Source: CAVURS01 sp963795385 (GTDB taxonomy: Bacteria; Actinomycetota; Actinomycetes; Actinomycetales; CAVURS01). Taken from it: a stretch of DNA of 64,000 nt. This document shows, in pieces, positions 26,816 through 35,150 of this stretch. Made by a program: the position numbers and the translations under genes. The stretch is from NCBI GenBank assembly GCA_963795385.1, contig CAWCHK010000014.1, positions 682,001-746,000 on the forward strand, read 5' to 3'. Below the pieces are notes generated by a model, which was not told the origin of the DNA, ran no database searches, and saw only the letters and a program-made list of their open reading frames with translations. Every line of letters begins with the position of its first letter. Positions within the stretch are counted from its first letter, which is position 1.

Positions 26816-27890
26816 ATGCGCGGTCTGAGCGCAGGGGTCGGGCGGGAGCCGGTGGGGCCGGCGGACGCCCCATCACGGACGCCCCATCTACGGACGCCCC
26901 ATCTGCGGACGCTCTGTCGACGGACGCTCGCCGGCGGCACGTGGCCCGGGGTCTGCGGCTCCTGATCGGCGCGACGCTGCTGGCGACCGCCTGGATGCTC
27001 CTGTCCTCCGGCGGCGCCCAGGCCTCGCAGAACGACTCCGGGCGAACCCTCGGGGGGCTCACCCGGACGCTGGGCCAGACGTCCCAGCCGGTCCTGCGGG
27101 TGCTGGGCGGTGCGGTGGGGGCTACCGCCGACACCGCCCAGCACGCGTTGCCCGCGACCTCGGTACGCCGTGACTCGTTGCCCGACTCGTTGCCCGGCTC
27201 GATGCCCGGCTCGAGCCGCGCCCTGCTCGGCCCCTCGCGGCGACGAAGGCGCGGCACCACGCGCGGACGATCACGCCCGCCGGCCCGGCCGCGAGCGCGC
27301 TGCGGGGCACCGCGGACCGGCTGGTCGGCGGGACGGCCGCCACCCTCGACTCCGTGACCGCCCTGGCCGGACGGACGACCGCCACCGCCGAGGCCAGCGT
27401 GGCCGGCCTGTCGCTCCCGGCCCTGCCTCGGCTGCTGCCCCTGCCAGGTCTGCCGGGCGGGCCAGGTCTGCCGGGCCTGCTTCCGATGCCGCGGCTGACG
27501 GGCCTCTCGGCCGGCTGGATCGCCCCGACTCTCTCGTCGCCGTCGGCCCTGGCCGGCCCGGGGATCGCGCCCTCCCGGCCGAGCGCAGCACCGTTCACGG
27601 TGTCCGCCCGCGGCTCGGGGCCGTCCGCGGCCGACCCGCCGGCAAGCAGCGGCGGCTCCGCTGCCGGATCCGGCTCGGGGCGGCGGCCGGGCTGGCTGGT
27701 CGACCTGCCCCTGCCGGCTCCGGGGCCGGCGCCGTCCGGTGCCTCCGCGGCGTCGGCGGGCCTGCTGACGGCGGCGACGGCCGGCGGCCTGCTGTGGATC
27801 TTCGGCCTCGGTGGCGGGCGTCGCGTCGTACCCGCCGGGGCCCGTGCGCCCCGGTCGACCAACCTGCGTCCGAGCACCCGCCCGGCCTGA
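26816..27890 (+). pseudogene. Secreted or membrane-anchored repeat protein (two missing bases)
   Basis: An unrecognised protein that becomes continuous if two single bases are restored. ATG 26816 has a good GGAGGGG ribosome binding site. Restoring one T near 26874 gives an N-terminal run of TDAPS repeats, then a hydrophobic signal/anchor (LLIGATLLATAWMLLSSG) ending GGAQA-SQ. Restoring one C near 27231-27234 joins this to the frame of 27240-27890, which is rich in Leu, Pro, Gly and Ala and has a C-terminal hydrophobic segment (GLLTAATAGGLLWIFGLGG) and a basic tail. A GTG at 26941 could start a shorter form. It is directly upstream of the chaplin-like gene, which suggests a shared role at the cell surface. 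Confidence 0.65.
26862..26930 (+). repeat. 14-15-base tandem repeat encoding TDAPS
   Basis: Five units beginning CGGACGC (CGGACGCCCCATC in the first three) follow each other. The normal spacing is 15 bases and encodes Thr-Asp-Ala-Pro-Ser. The first unit is 14 bases because CATC is followed directly by ACGG where the others have CATCT. That missing base shifts the frame away from the upstream ATG. Confidence 0.7.
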
Positions 27891-27966
27891 CGGGGGCCGG
27901 CCGGCGGACTCGCCGGTGCGGCTCTGAGCGGCTCGAACCGCTCTCCATCCCCTGTCAGGAGAAACC

Positions 27967-28896
27967 ATGAACGCGAACGTGTCCAGACTCTTGCGCGCCG
28001 GCATCCTCGCCGGCGGGCTGCTCGCGGTCGGCGCCGGTGTGGCGCACGCCGACGAGACCACCGACGGGCAGCACAGCCTGCTCTCCGGCAATCAGGTCGT
28101 CGTGCCCCTCCAGCTGCCGATCACGATCGACGGCAACAGCATCGCCGTACTCGGCCACTCGATCGCTCACCCGGCGCAGGGCTCGAAGCCGGGCTCGACC
28201 GGCTCGGGCTCGGCCCCCTCAGGCTCGTCCGGTACTCCGGACCCCTCGCACCACTCCGGCGCGAGGACCTCCGGGCGGCACTCGGCCGGGTCCGGCAACC
28301 AGGTCGTGGCTCCGGTCAACGCCCCGGTGCGGGTCGGCGGGAACGCCGTGAGCATCCTCGGCCGGTCCCGGTCGACGTCCGCGGAACCGCCCGCGGATAG
28401 CTCGACCGGCTCGACCAGCTCGACCGGTTCGACCGGTACGGCAACCGGCCCGGCCAGCACCTCGGGGCGGTTCGGCCTGCTGTCCGGCAACCAGGTGCTG
28501 GTGCCGGTCTGCGTACCAGTTGACGCGAGTGGCAACGCGGTCGGTGGCGGTGCCGCCGGCTCCGGCTCCACCGGTTGCGGACCTGCGGCGGCCACCGTCC
28601 CTGGGACCACGAACCCGGTGACCGACCCGCCGGCGGGCCCTCCCGTCACGGTCGACCCTCCGGTCACGCCCACACCCGGCACCTCGGCCGGCGGCAGCTC
28701 CGACTCGGTGGCATCGCCGAACGGCCCGGGCTCGGTGCTCGGCCTGCGCCTGAGCGCTGACGAGGCGTCCGGTGGGGTCGCCGCTGCCTCGCTGGCCCAG
28801 ACGGGGGGTGCGGCGAGCGGCCTGCTCGTCATGGGCCTGCTGCTGGTCGGGCTGGGCGGTGCGGTGCGTCGCGCGGCCCGGGAGCGGATCCGCTAG
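27967..28896 (+). CDS. Chaplin-like surface protein with three chaplin domains and LAQTG sorting signal
   Basis: A 309-residue secreted protein. Residues 1-28 are a signal peptide (ending GVAHA). Three copies of a chaplin-type segment follow: LLSGNQVVVPLQLPITIDGN (about 39-58), SGNQVVAPVNAPVRVGGN (about 107-124) and LLSGNQVLVPVCVPVDASGN (about 171-190). They are separated by Ser/Gly/Thr/Pro-rich linkers. The C-terminus has LAQTG (276-280), a hydrophobic helix and a basic tail, as in the LAxTG proteins anchored by class E sortases in Streptomyces ChpA-C. Chaplins coat aerial hyphae. The first two domains lack the chaplin cysteines. A ribosome binding site AGGAGA precedes ATG 27967. No sortase gene is in the window. 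Confidence 0.85.
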   Translation: MNANVSRLLRAGILAGGLLAVGAGVAHADETTDGQHSLLSGNQVVVPLQLPITIDGNSIAVLGHSIAHPAQGSKPGSTGSGSAPSGSSGTPDPSHHSGARTSGRHSAGSGNQVVAPVNAPVRVGGNAVSILGRSRSTSAEPPADSSTGSTSSTGSTGTATGPASTSGRFGLLSGNQVLVPVCVPVDASGNAVGGGAAGSGSTGCGPAAATVPGTTNPVTDPPAGPPVTVDPPVTPTPGTSAGGSSDSVASPNGPGSVLGLRLSADEASGGVAAASLAQTGGAASGLLVMGLLLVGLGGAVRRAARERIR

Positions 28897-30026
28897 CGGG
28901 CCGGGAGCCAGATCCGGTCGGGGGAGCCCTCGGTGGCCATCCGTCGTTCGGCCAGACGGTCGGCGGCCACCGAGGGCGGGACCCGCTCCGCCTCCGCCTC
29001 GGCCAGGACGTCCAGCGTGGTCTGGAAGATCCGGGAGGTGCGTTCGCGGGCTCGGGCGAAGTCGAAGCCGTGCCGCTCGTCGGCCACCTGGATCACCCCG
29101 CCGGCGTTCACCATGAAGTCGGGCAGGTAGAGGACGTCGCGCTCGACCAGGCGGTCGGCGATGCCGCTGTGCGCCAGCTGGTTGTTCGCTCCCCCGCACA
29201 CCAGGGACGCCCGCAGGACCTCGACGACCTGGTCGGTGAGCGCGTGCCCGAGCGCGCACGGGGCATAGACGTCGAGCTCGTGCCGGACCAGCTCGTCGGT
29301 CGAGCCGACGGCCTCGATGTCCGGCGAGGTCGCCTGCAGGCGGCGTACGGCGTTCTCGTCGACGTCGGCCACCACGACCCGGGCGCCGTCCTCGAGGGCG
29401 AGCCCGGCCAGCAGGTGCCCGACCTTGCCGACACCGGAGATGCCGATCGTCCGGCCGGCCAGGCTCGGCGCCCCCCAGCGATGTTGGGCGCCCGCCCGCA
29501 TCGCCTGGTAGACGCCGTACGCCGTCAGGACGGAGGAGTCACCGGCCCCGCCCGCGGACTCGCTGCGGCCGGTGACGTAGTCGCACTCGGTGGCGACGAC
29601 GTCCATGTCCGCGACATAGGTGCCGACGTCGCAGGCCGTGACATAGCGGCCGCTGAGGCTCTGGACGAAACGCCCGTATGCCCGCAGGAGCGACGAACTC
29701 TTTAACCGGGTGGAATCGCCGATGATGACGGCCTTGCCTCCGCCGTGGTCCAGACCGGCCAGAGCGTTCTTGTAGGCCATCGCCCGGGACAGCTCAAGGA
29801 CGTCCTCGAGCGCAGCCTGATCGGAGTTGTAGGGATAGAAGCGAGTGCCTCCGAGAGCGGGGCCGAGCGCCGTCGAGTAGATCGCGACGATCGCCCGCAG
29901 GCCGGTCTCCGCGTCGCTGCAGAACGCGACCTGCTCGTGCCCGAAAGGGTTGGGGCTCAAGGGTTCTGGGCGGTCCGAGGGTGTCGTTGCGGCGGTCTTC
30001 AGGTCGGTCACCTGGTCCCTCACCAT
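28893..30026 (-). CDS. vdh: Leucine/valine dehydrogenase (Glu/Leu/Phe/Val dehydrogenase family)
   Basis: An NAD-dependent oxidative deaminase of branched-chain amino acids, 377 residues. The catalytic Lys is in the LDHGGGKAVIIGD motif, preceded by STALGPALGGTRFYPY and MAYKNALAG; the Rossmann domain has GISGVGKVGHLLAGLALEDG; the C-terminal domain has PDFMVNAGGVIQ. It matches valine dehydrogenase of Streptomyces in sequence style and in its place between DUF3073 and bldC. ATG 30026 gives a plausible N-terminus; the frame is open to 30173 but without conservation. Its TAG overlaps that of the convergent chaplin gene in a single CTAG. Confidence 0.92.
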   Translation of the reverse strand: MVRDQVTDLKTAATTPSDRPEPLSPNPFGHEQVAFCSDAETGLRAIVAIYSTALGPALGGTRFYPYNSDQAALEDVLELSRAMAYKNALAGLDHGGGKAVIIGDSTRLKSSSLLRAYGRFVQSLSGRYVTACDVGTYVADMDVVATECDYVTGRSESAGGAGDSSVLTAYGVYQAMRAGAQHRWGAPSLAGRTIGISGVGKVGHLLAGLALEDGARVVVADVDENAVRRLQATSPDIEAVGSTDELVRHELDVYAPCALGHALTDQVVEVLRASLVCGGANNQLAHSGIADRLVERDVLYLPDFMVNAGGVIQVADERHGFDFARARERTSRIFQTTLDVLAEAEAERVPPSVAADRLAERRMATEGSPDRIWLPAR

Positions 30027-30414
30027 GCCCGTCCGGTTGCCGGTCGATCGCTCGTCGCTGACGTCGTAGGGGGCGGTTGGACCCGCTCGACCTGGGATGC
30101 CGGAACCCTCCTCCCTGGGATAGCGTACGGCGAGTTGCTGGACACGCTGAGTGGGTACGTCCACACTCGGCACGTGGCCCCGTTACTGCTTTCGTACAAC
30201 AGTGCCGGGATCATTAGCCTTAGGGCTTGTTAGCGATGGAATCCGTGGTGCATACGGCACGAAGCAAGGGTTAGCCTCGGACTGGTCCGATTTTGGCCTG
30301 GTTCGCTACACCGCAAGACCGACTCTGTTGGCCCGGTCGGGTGGTGTTCGGCTGCGCCACGGACGCACGTGATGTCCCTGTAGCAAGAACCTGCAAGATC
30401 AACGAGGAGACCCC
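30027..30414. promoter_or_regulatory. Long divergent regulatory region between vdh and bldC
   Basis: There are 388 bases without a gene, less GC-rich than the surroundings around 30180-30300. Several TAnnnT-like boxes toward bldC are visible (for example TAGCCT near 30218-30223 and again near 30272-30277), but none can be assigned with certainty. The bldC coding start has a normal ribosome binding site, so its mRNA has a leader. Confidence 0.5.
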
Positions 30415-30621
30415 ATGGCCACCCGTAGTCCTGACGCCGAGCCGTTGCTCACGCCGGCGGAGGTCGCGGCTCTCTTCCGAGTTGACCCGAAGACGGTTAC
30501 CCGCTGGGCCAAGGCGGGCAAGCTCACCTCGATCCGTACGCTCGGCGGTCACCGCCGATACCGTGAGGCCGAGGTCCGTCAGCTGCTTGCGGGAGTTCCG
30601 CAACAGCGTTCGGACAGCTGA
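30415..30621 (+). CDS. bldC: BldC developmental transcriptional regulator
   Basis: A 68-residue stand-alone MerR-like winged-helix DNA-binding protein. The core EPLLTPAEVAALFRVDPKTV, TRWAKAGKLTSIRTLGGHRR and YREAEVRQLL is almost invariant in actinobacterial BldC. In Streptomyces it controls the timing of entry into development by binding direct repeats. A GAGGAGA ribosome binding site precedes ATG 30415. A strong terminator follows. Its place after vdh agrees with Streptomyces gene order. Confidence 0.97.
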   Translation: MATRSPDAEPLLTPAEVAALFRVDPKTVTRWAKAGKLTSIRTLGGHRRYREAEVRQLLAGVPQQRSDS

Positions 30622-30644
30622 AGAAGCTTTACCTCCCCTGACAT

Positions 30645-30680
30645 TTGAGGGCGGGAACCCCACGGGGTTCCCGCCCTCAA
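30645..30680. terminator. Bidirectional terminator after bldC
   Basis: A perfect 17-base inverted repeat (TTGAGGGCGGGAACCCC and its complement) with only two bases (AC) between the arms, so the hairpin has a 16-bp stem and a tetraloop. The outer ends TTGA/TCAA provide a short A/T tract on each side. It lies between convergent bldC and the 52-residue gene. Confidence 0.85.
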
Positions 30681-30705
30681 GTGTGTCTTGGCTCTGGGTG
30701 GTCGG

Positions 30706-30864
30706 TCAGGCTGCTTGCAGCAGGCGCTGCCGCTCGACCTCGAACTCGGCCGCGAGCTCGTCGACCAGGTCCAGGCGATCCTCGGCCACCGCCATGTTGA
30801 CGCTCTCCGTGTACGACTGCTCCAGCTCGCGAAGGCTCGCGGCGGGCGTCGATTGCAGCTTCAT
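30706..30864 (-). CDS. Conserved-looking 52-residue protein next to bldC
   Basis: A short gene read from ATG 30864 (ribosome binding site GGAGAG, nine bases upstream) to TGA 30706. The protein starts MKLQSTPAASLRELEQSYTE, continues through SVNMAVAEDRLDLVDELAAE, and ends EFEVERQRLLQAA. It is acidic, almost all helix by composition, with heptad-like leucines, so it is probably a small coiled-coil or helical-hairpin protein. It is convergent with bldC and shares its terminator. The function is unknown. Codon use is like that of real genes in the window. Confidence 0.7.
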   Translation of the reverse strand: MKLQSTPAASLRELEQSYTESVNMAVAEDRLDLVDELAAEFEVERQRLLQAA

Positions 30865-31082
30865 GTTTCTTTCTCTCCATCAGATGGATGTGTCGTGCCT
30901 AGGTTGAGGGGCGCTTCGTTGCGCGGCGCCGGTTGCCCGGATCTGCCCTCGATCAATTCAACAACGACATCGGCCGGCCGTTGCCCGTAGTGCACCCCGA
31001 GGGCTTGTGAACTCGATCACAAGCGTTGCGGGCAGGTTGCCGCGGTGTGGCCGGCGCGTGTCGTCGCGGGTCGGCCCGCGAC

Positions 31083-31122
31083 GTGGAAGGTCCCCCGCGC
31101 CAGGGCACGGGGGACCTTCCAC
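31083..31122. terminator. Terminator downstream of the FAD oxidoreductase
   Basis: A perfect 15-bp stem (GTGGAAGGTCCCCCG with its complement) around a 10-base loop. It lies 28 bases beyond the TAG at 31150 and would end the minus-strand aminomethyltransferase-oxidoreductase transcript. That position supports the gene really ending at 31150 and not at the internal TAG at 31276. The remaining bases 30865-31082 hold no recognised feature. Confidence 0.8.
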
Positions 31123-31149
31123 GACCTTGCGTGGCGGCTGGGCGTGCGG

Positions 31150-32756
31150 CTACTTGGCGAGGTCCTTGAGGATCTGCTGGCTGGCCAGCTTGCCGGGAGC
31201 ACCCATCACACAGCCGCCCGGGTGGGTGCCGGAGCCGCACTGGTAGTACCCGTCGATCGGGGTGCGGTACTGGCTCTAGCCGGGCGCGGGGCGGAAGAAG
31301 TACATCTGCGGGGCGAAGAACTCGCCGGCGAAGATGTTGCCCTCGGTCAGCCCGACGACCCGCTCGATGTCGAGCGGCGTGACGACCTCGCGGTGGATCA
31401 CGATCTTGCCGAAGCCGGGGAAGAACGACTCGAGCGTGGCCTGCACGGTGTCGCCGAAGTTCTGCCGCTCGGTGTCCCAGTCGCTGCCCTTGAGGTGGTA
31501 CGGCGCGTACTGCACGAAGCACGACATGACGTGCTTGCCGGGAGGGGCCATGTCCGGGTCGACCGACGACTGCACGGCGCAGTCGATGTAGGGCCGCTTG
31601 CTGTACCAGCCGTACTTCGCGTCGTCGAAGGCCCGCTCGAGGTACTCCATCGACGGCCCGATGTTGGTGAAGCCGCGGTACTGGTCGGTGCGGTCGCCCA
31701 GGGCCGGGAACGGCGGCGGCCCGTCGAGCGCGAAGTTGACCTTGGCCGACGTGCCCTGGAACTTCATCCGCGTCGATGTTCTCGACCAGGTCGCTCGGCA
31801 GCTCGCGCGGCTCGACCAGCTGGGTGAACGTACGACGCGGATCGAGCGCGCTGACAACGGTTTTCGCCGTGATCTCGGTGCCGTCCTCGAGCGCGACGCC
31901 GACGGCCCGGCCGTCCTTGGTGACGACGGAGTCGACCTCGGCGTCGAGCATGATCTCGGCGCCGAACGCCTGCGCGGCCCGGGCCAGCACCTGGGTGAAC
32001 CCGCCGTTGCCGCCCTTGTGGAACGCCCACGAGCCGAAGTGCCCGTCGTGCTCGCCGAGGTGAGTGGAAGAGCAGGACCAGGCCGGAGCCCTGCGACATC
32101 GGGCCGACCTTGGTGCCGATGATGCCGGAGGACGCGAGGTAGCCCTTGAGGATGTCGCTCTCGAAGTAGTCGTCGAGGAAGTCGGCCGCGCTGCCGGTGA
32201 GCAGCCGGACGGTGTCGTGCATGACCTTCTGCGCGGCGCCGCGCAGGTGCGAGACCAGCCAGGCGATGTCGTCGAGGTCCTCGGGGGACTTGCCGAAGAT
32301 GTTCGGCGGCACCCGGTCGAAGAGCGGCTTGACGACCTGGCAGACCCGCTCCATGTCGTGCTCGTAGCGGTCCATCGCATCGGCGTCGTGCGCCGAGTGC
32401 CGCATGATCTCCTTGATGTTGTCGTCCCGGTCCTGGCCGAGCAGCAGGTAGTCGCCGTTCTCCATCGGGGCGAACGAGCTCGGCATCAGGATCGGCATGA
32501 AGCCGTGCTTGACCAGCTCGAGCTCCTGGATGATGTCCGGCCGCAGCAGGCTCAGGGCGTAGGAGAACGTCGTGAAGTGGAAGCCCGGGACGAGCTCCTC
32601 GGTGATCGCGGCGCCGCCGACGAGGTGGCGGCGCTCGAGGATCAGCGTCTTCAGCCCGGCCTTGGCCAGGTAGGCGCCGTTGACCAGGCCGTTGTGGCCG
32701 CCGCCGACGATGATCGCGTCGTACTGCTTGCTCTTGGGCTTGTTGTCCGGTGCCAT
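31150..32756 (-). pseudogene. FAD-dependent NAD(P)/FAD oxidoreductase, phytoene-desaturase-like (two frameshifts, one in-frame stop)
   Basis: A flavin amine-oxidase/phytoene dehydrogenase-type protein. The N-terminus has the dinucleotide-binding motif DAIIVGGGHNGLVNGAYLAK; the middle GSWAFHKGGNGGFTQVLARA is typical of the family. Three frames join if an extra base near 32063-32064 (gene strand CACTCACCTC, giving HYLGEHDG when repaired) and an extra base near 31767-31768 (GCGGATG) are removed. At 31278-31276 a TAG interrupts the frame where TGG (Trp) fits: the following 41 codons continue the family C-terminus (YRTPIDGYYQCGSGTHPGGC) to a TAG at 31150. The start overlaps the stop of the aminomethyltransferase (TGATG). 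Confidence 0.85.
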
Positions 32757-33965
32757 CAGGCGCTCGCCGTCTTCCGTGGTGGGTTGAACAGGGGCAGCTT
32801 GGCCACGTCGGCCGCGACCGTCTGGTACTGGTGGTTGATCGTGAGCTCGAGGTTGACCCGCGAGCCGACGGCCGCGATGCTCGGGGTGGACCCGGGCCAG
32901 CGCGATGTGGCGTTGCAGGACAGGGGAGTACATCAGGCTGGTGGCGTAGCCGATCCGCTCGCCCTCGTCGTCGTAGAGCATCGACTCGTAGTCCAGCGGC
33001 GTCTCGTCCTTGGGCGGGATCAGCCCGGCCTCGTTGTACAGCCGGTTGTAGTCGGCCCAGTCGAGCTGCAGCCCGACCGTGGACCAGCGCGAGGTCTTGT
33101 CCTTGAGCTCGCGGCGGATCGCGTCGCGACCGATGAACGGCCGGTCCTCGCCGTCGATGCCCTTGAGCATCCAGCCGAAGCCGAGCTCCTTGGCCGTCAC
33201 CCGCTGGTGGTCGTTGTAGGCGAAGCGGGCCGAGGAGAACTCGACGTTGATCAGGACCAGGCCCGGCCTCGATGCGCGACATGAGGAGGGCCTCCTCGCC
33301 GAACGGCCGCATGCCGTAAGGCGTTCCCGACCTCGATGATCGCGTCGAGCACGGCGATCGCGTCGTCGGCCGGGATCGGTGACCTCGTAGCCGAGGTCGC
33401 CGGTGTAGCCGGTGCGCGAGATGGTCACCGCGGCCTTGCCGATCTTGGCGTTGACCAGGCCGAAGAACGGCAGGTCGGTCACCTCGGGCGCGAGCTGGGC
33501 CAGGATCTCGCGCGAGCGCGGGCCCTGGACGGCCAGGATGGCGTGCTGCTCGCTGACGTCCTCGATCTCGACCTGGAGCCGCCCCACGAGGTCCTGGAGG
33601 TAGCCGACGTTGGGCTCGGCGCAGGTCAGCAGGAACTCGTTGTCGGAGTGCCGGAAGAGCACGCCGTCCTCGAGGATGTAGCCGTCGTCGTCGCTCCACA
33701 CCGTGTACTGCGCGCGGCCGGGCCGGCAGGTGCGGATGTCCCGCGTCATCACGCCGCCCAGGAACCGCTCGGCGTCCTTGCCGCGGATCCAGTGCTTGTA
33801 GAGCGGCGAGGTGTCGAAGAAGCCCGCGCTGTTGCGGATGCCGAAGTACTCGTGCTTGGCCGAGGTGTCGTAGCGCAGGGCCGACAGGTAGCCCGACCAG
33901 TGCCAGTAGAGGCCCGTCGTGTTGAGCTCGCTCAGCCGCTCGTGGAACGGAGTGGTCTTGATCAT
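32756..33965 (-). pseudogene. GcvT-like aminomethyltransferase (four frameshifts)
   Basis: A folate-dependent aminomethyltransferase-family protein, related to GcvT, dimethylglycine/sarcosine oxidase C-terminal domains and DmdA demethylases. The N-terminal part is intact (MIKTTPFHERLSEL, GVMTRDIRTCRPGRAQYTVW and the SRTGYTGDLGYEV motif). Later parts are spread over other frames. Removing one base near each of 33377, 33318, 33262-33264 and 32883-32886 gives a single protein ending at 32756, with EEALLMSRIEAGLVLINVEF and the C-terminal barrel. ATG 33965 lies seven bases after a TAGGTT box, so it is leaderless. It is followed by, and overlaps, the FAD oxidoreductase. Confidence 0.85.
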
Positions 33966-34022
33966 GACGGCCAACCTAGTGCGCTATTGGACGCTTGCGC
34001 AATAGTCCTCTAGGGTGCCCGC
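33966..34022. promoter_or_regulatory. Divergent leaderless promoters with a TetR-type operator
   Basis: Minus strand: TAGGTT (33978-33973) seven bases before the aminomethyltransferase ATG. Plus strand: TAGGGT (34011-34016) six bases before the TetR GTG. Between them lies the inverted repeat CTATTG (33984-33989) and CAATAG (34000-34005) with a 10-base centre that includes the palindrome TTGCGCAA. The operator would cover the -35 region of both promoters, so the TetR protein probably represses both itself and the demethylase operon. Confidence 0.75.
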
Positions 34023-34646
34023 GTGGCCCGGATGACCCCAGACCAGCGGCGCGAGGCGATCGTCGACGCGGCGCTCGCGGTGATGACCCGCAAGGGCATG
34101 GCGGGTACGACGGTGCGCGACGTCGCCGAGGACATGGGGACCTCGAGCGGCCTGATCCACCACTACTTCGCCTCGATGGACGACCTGTTGGCCTCCGCCT
34201 TCGAGCAGGTGGCGAGCCAGGACCTCGACTCGACCCGCACCGGGATGGCCGAGGGCCGCAGCGCCTGCGAGCGGCTGTCGCTGTTCTTCGCGAACTACGC
34301 CCGCGCCGACGAGGACTGGGCCTTCCAGATGTGGCTGGACGCCTGGGCCGAGGCGCCGCGGCGGCCGGCGGTGCGGGCGGTCTCGCACCGGCTCAACGTC
34401 GCCTGGCAGCGGCTGCTCGTCGACGCGATCCAGGAGGGCGTCGCGGAGGGCGTCATGGCCTGCGACGACCCGGAGGCCACGGCCTGGCGGATCGTCTCGC
34501 TGCTCGACGGCCTGTCCCTGCAGGCCGTGGCGCACCGCGCGTCGATCGACCGCGAGTCGGTGACCCGGTGGGGCACGTCGTACGCCGAGTCCGAGCTCGC
34601 GCTGCCGGCGGGCGCGCTGACCAGCGGCGCCCAGCTCGAGGCCTGA
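34023..34646 (+). CDS. TetR family transcriptional regulator
   Basis: A 207-residue repressor. The N-terminal helix-turn-helix is clear: REAIVDAALAVMTRKGMAGT, TVRDVAEDMGTSSGLIHHYF (residues 10-50). The C-terminal part resembles BetI-type TetR_C domains (EDWAFQMWLDAWAEAPRRPA). BetI-like repressors often sense quaternary or methylated amines, which fits the divergent aminomethyltransferase and oxidoreductase; that link is inference. GTG 34023 is leaderless after TAGGGT. Confidence 0.9.
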   Translation: MARMTPDQRREAIVDAALAVMTRKGMAGTTVRDVAEDMGTSSGLIHHYFASMDDLLASAFEQVASQDLDSTRTGMAEGRSACERLSLFFANYARADEDWAFQMWLDAWAEAPRRPAVRAVSHRLNVAWQRLLVDAIQEGVAEGVMACDDPEATAWRIVSLLDGLSLQAVAHRASIDRESVTRWGTSYAESELALPAGALTSGAQLEA

Positions 34647-34654
34647 CCCGGCCC

Positions 34655-35089
34655 TCACTCGCCGAGGGTCAGCTGCTCGATGACCGCCTTGAACGTCCGG
34701 TAGCGCTGGCGGCCCACCTGCTCCGCCCAGCCGTCCTCGATCCGGCGGATCCGGGCCGAGACGCGCTTGACGGTGCGGTGGCCGAGGGCGGTGCGCTTGA
34801 CGATCCGGGTCCGGCCGTCGCCGGGGTCACGCTCGACCTTCAGGTGGCCGGTGCCGACCAGCTGGGTGACGAACTGGCCGCACCCCTGCTTGGTCATGCC
34901 GACCCGTTCGCCGAGCTCGGTGATGCTGATGCCGTCGCCGGGCACCGAGAAGATCACCCGGAAGTGCGACTGCCGCAGGCCCTTCCAGTCCTCCGCGGCG
35001 AAGGTGGTGGCGACCTCGCGCAGCATCAGGCCGATCAACAGAGCTGCGTGCCGCTCGTCGGGCGGTATCCAGGGGTTGACCGAGGTCAT
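34655..35089 (-). CDS. MarR family transcriptional regulator
   Basis: A 144-residue winged-helix regulator. The DNA-binding part is FSVPGDGISITELGERVGMT with KQGCGQFVTQLVGTGHLKVE and the wing DPGDGRTRIVKRT (about residues 48-105), flanked by dimerisation helices. ATG 35089 lies six bases after TAAAGT (35101-35096), so it also looks leaderless. It is divergent from the phosphotransferase gene with a near-perfect palindrome between them. It is convergent with the TetR gene, with eight bases between stops. Confidence 0.9.
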   Translation of the reverse strand: MTSVNPWIPPDERHAALLIGLMLREVATTFAAEDWKGLRQSHFRVIFSVPGDGISITELGERVGMTKQGCGQFVTQLVGTGHLKVERDPGDGRTRIVKRTALGHRTVKRVSARIRRIEDGWAEQVGRQRYRTFKAVIEQLTLGE

Positions 35090-35150
35090 AAACCTACTTT
35101 ACCTTCAGAGAACTCGGAAAGTAACTTTCCGGTTGTGGAGGGTGGCCCCG
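35090..35150. promoter_or_regulatory. MarR operator and divergent promoter
   Basis: The palindrome CGGAAAGTaACTTTCCG (35115-35131) has eight-base arms around one central base and is a good MarR-type operator. A related half-site (TACTTTACC) overlaps the -10 box of the MarR gene at 35095-35103. Both are placed so that the bound protein would block the 61-base intergenic region in both directions. Confidence 0.7.

Noticed and set aside
30027..30414. BldC autoregulatory binding sites in the bldC upstream region
   Set aside because: BldC binds degenerate direct repeats; I could not identify them with confidence by eye.
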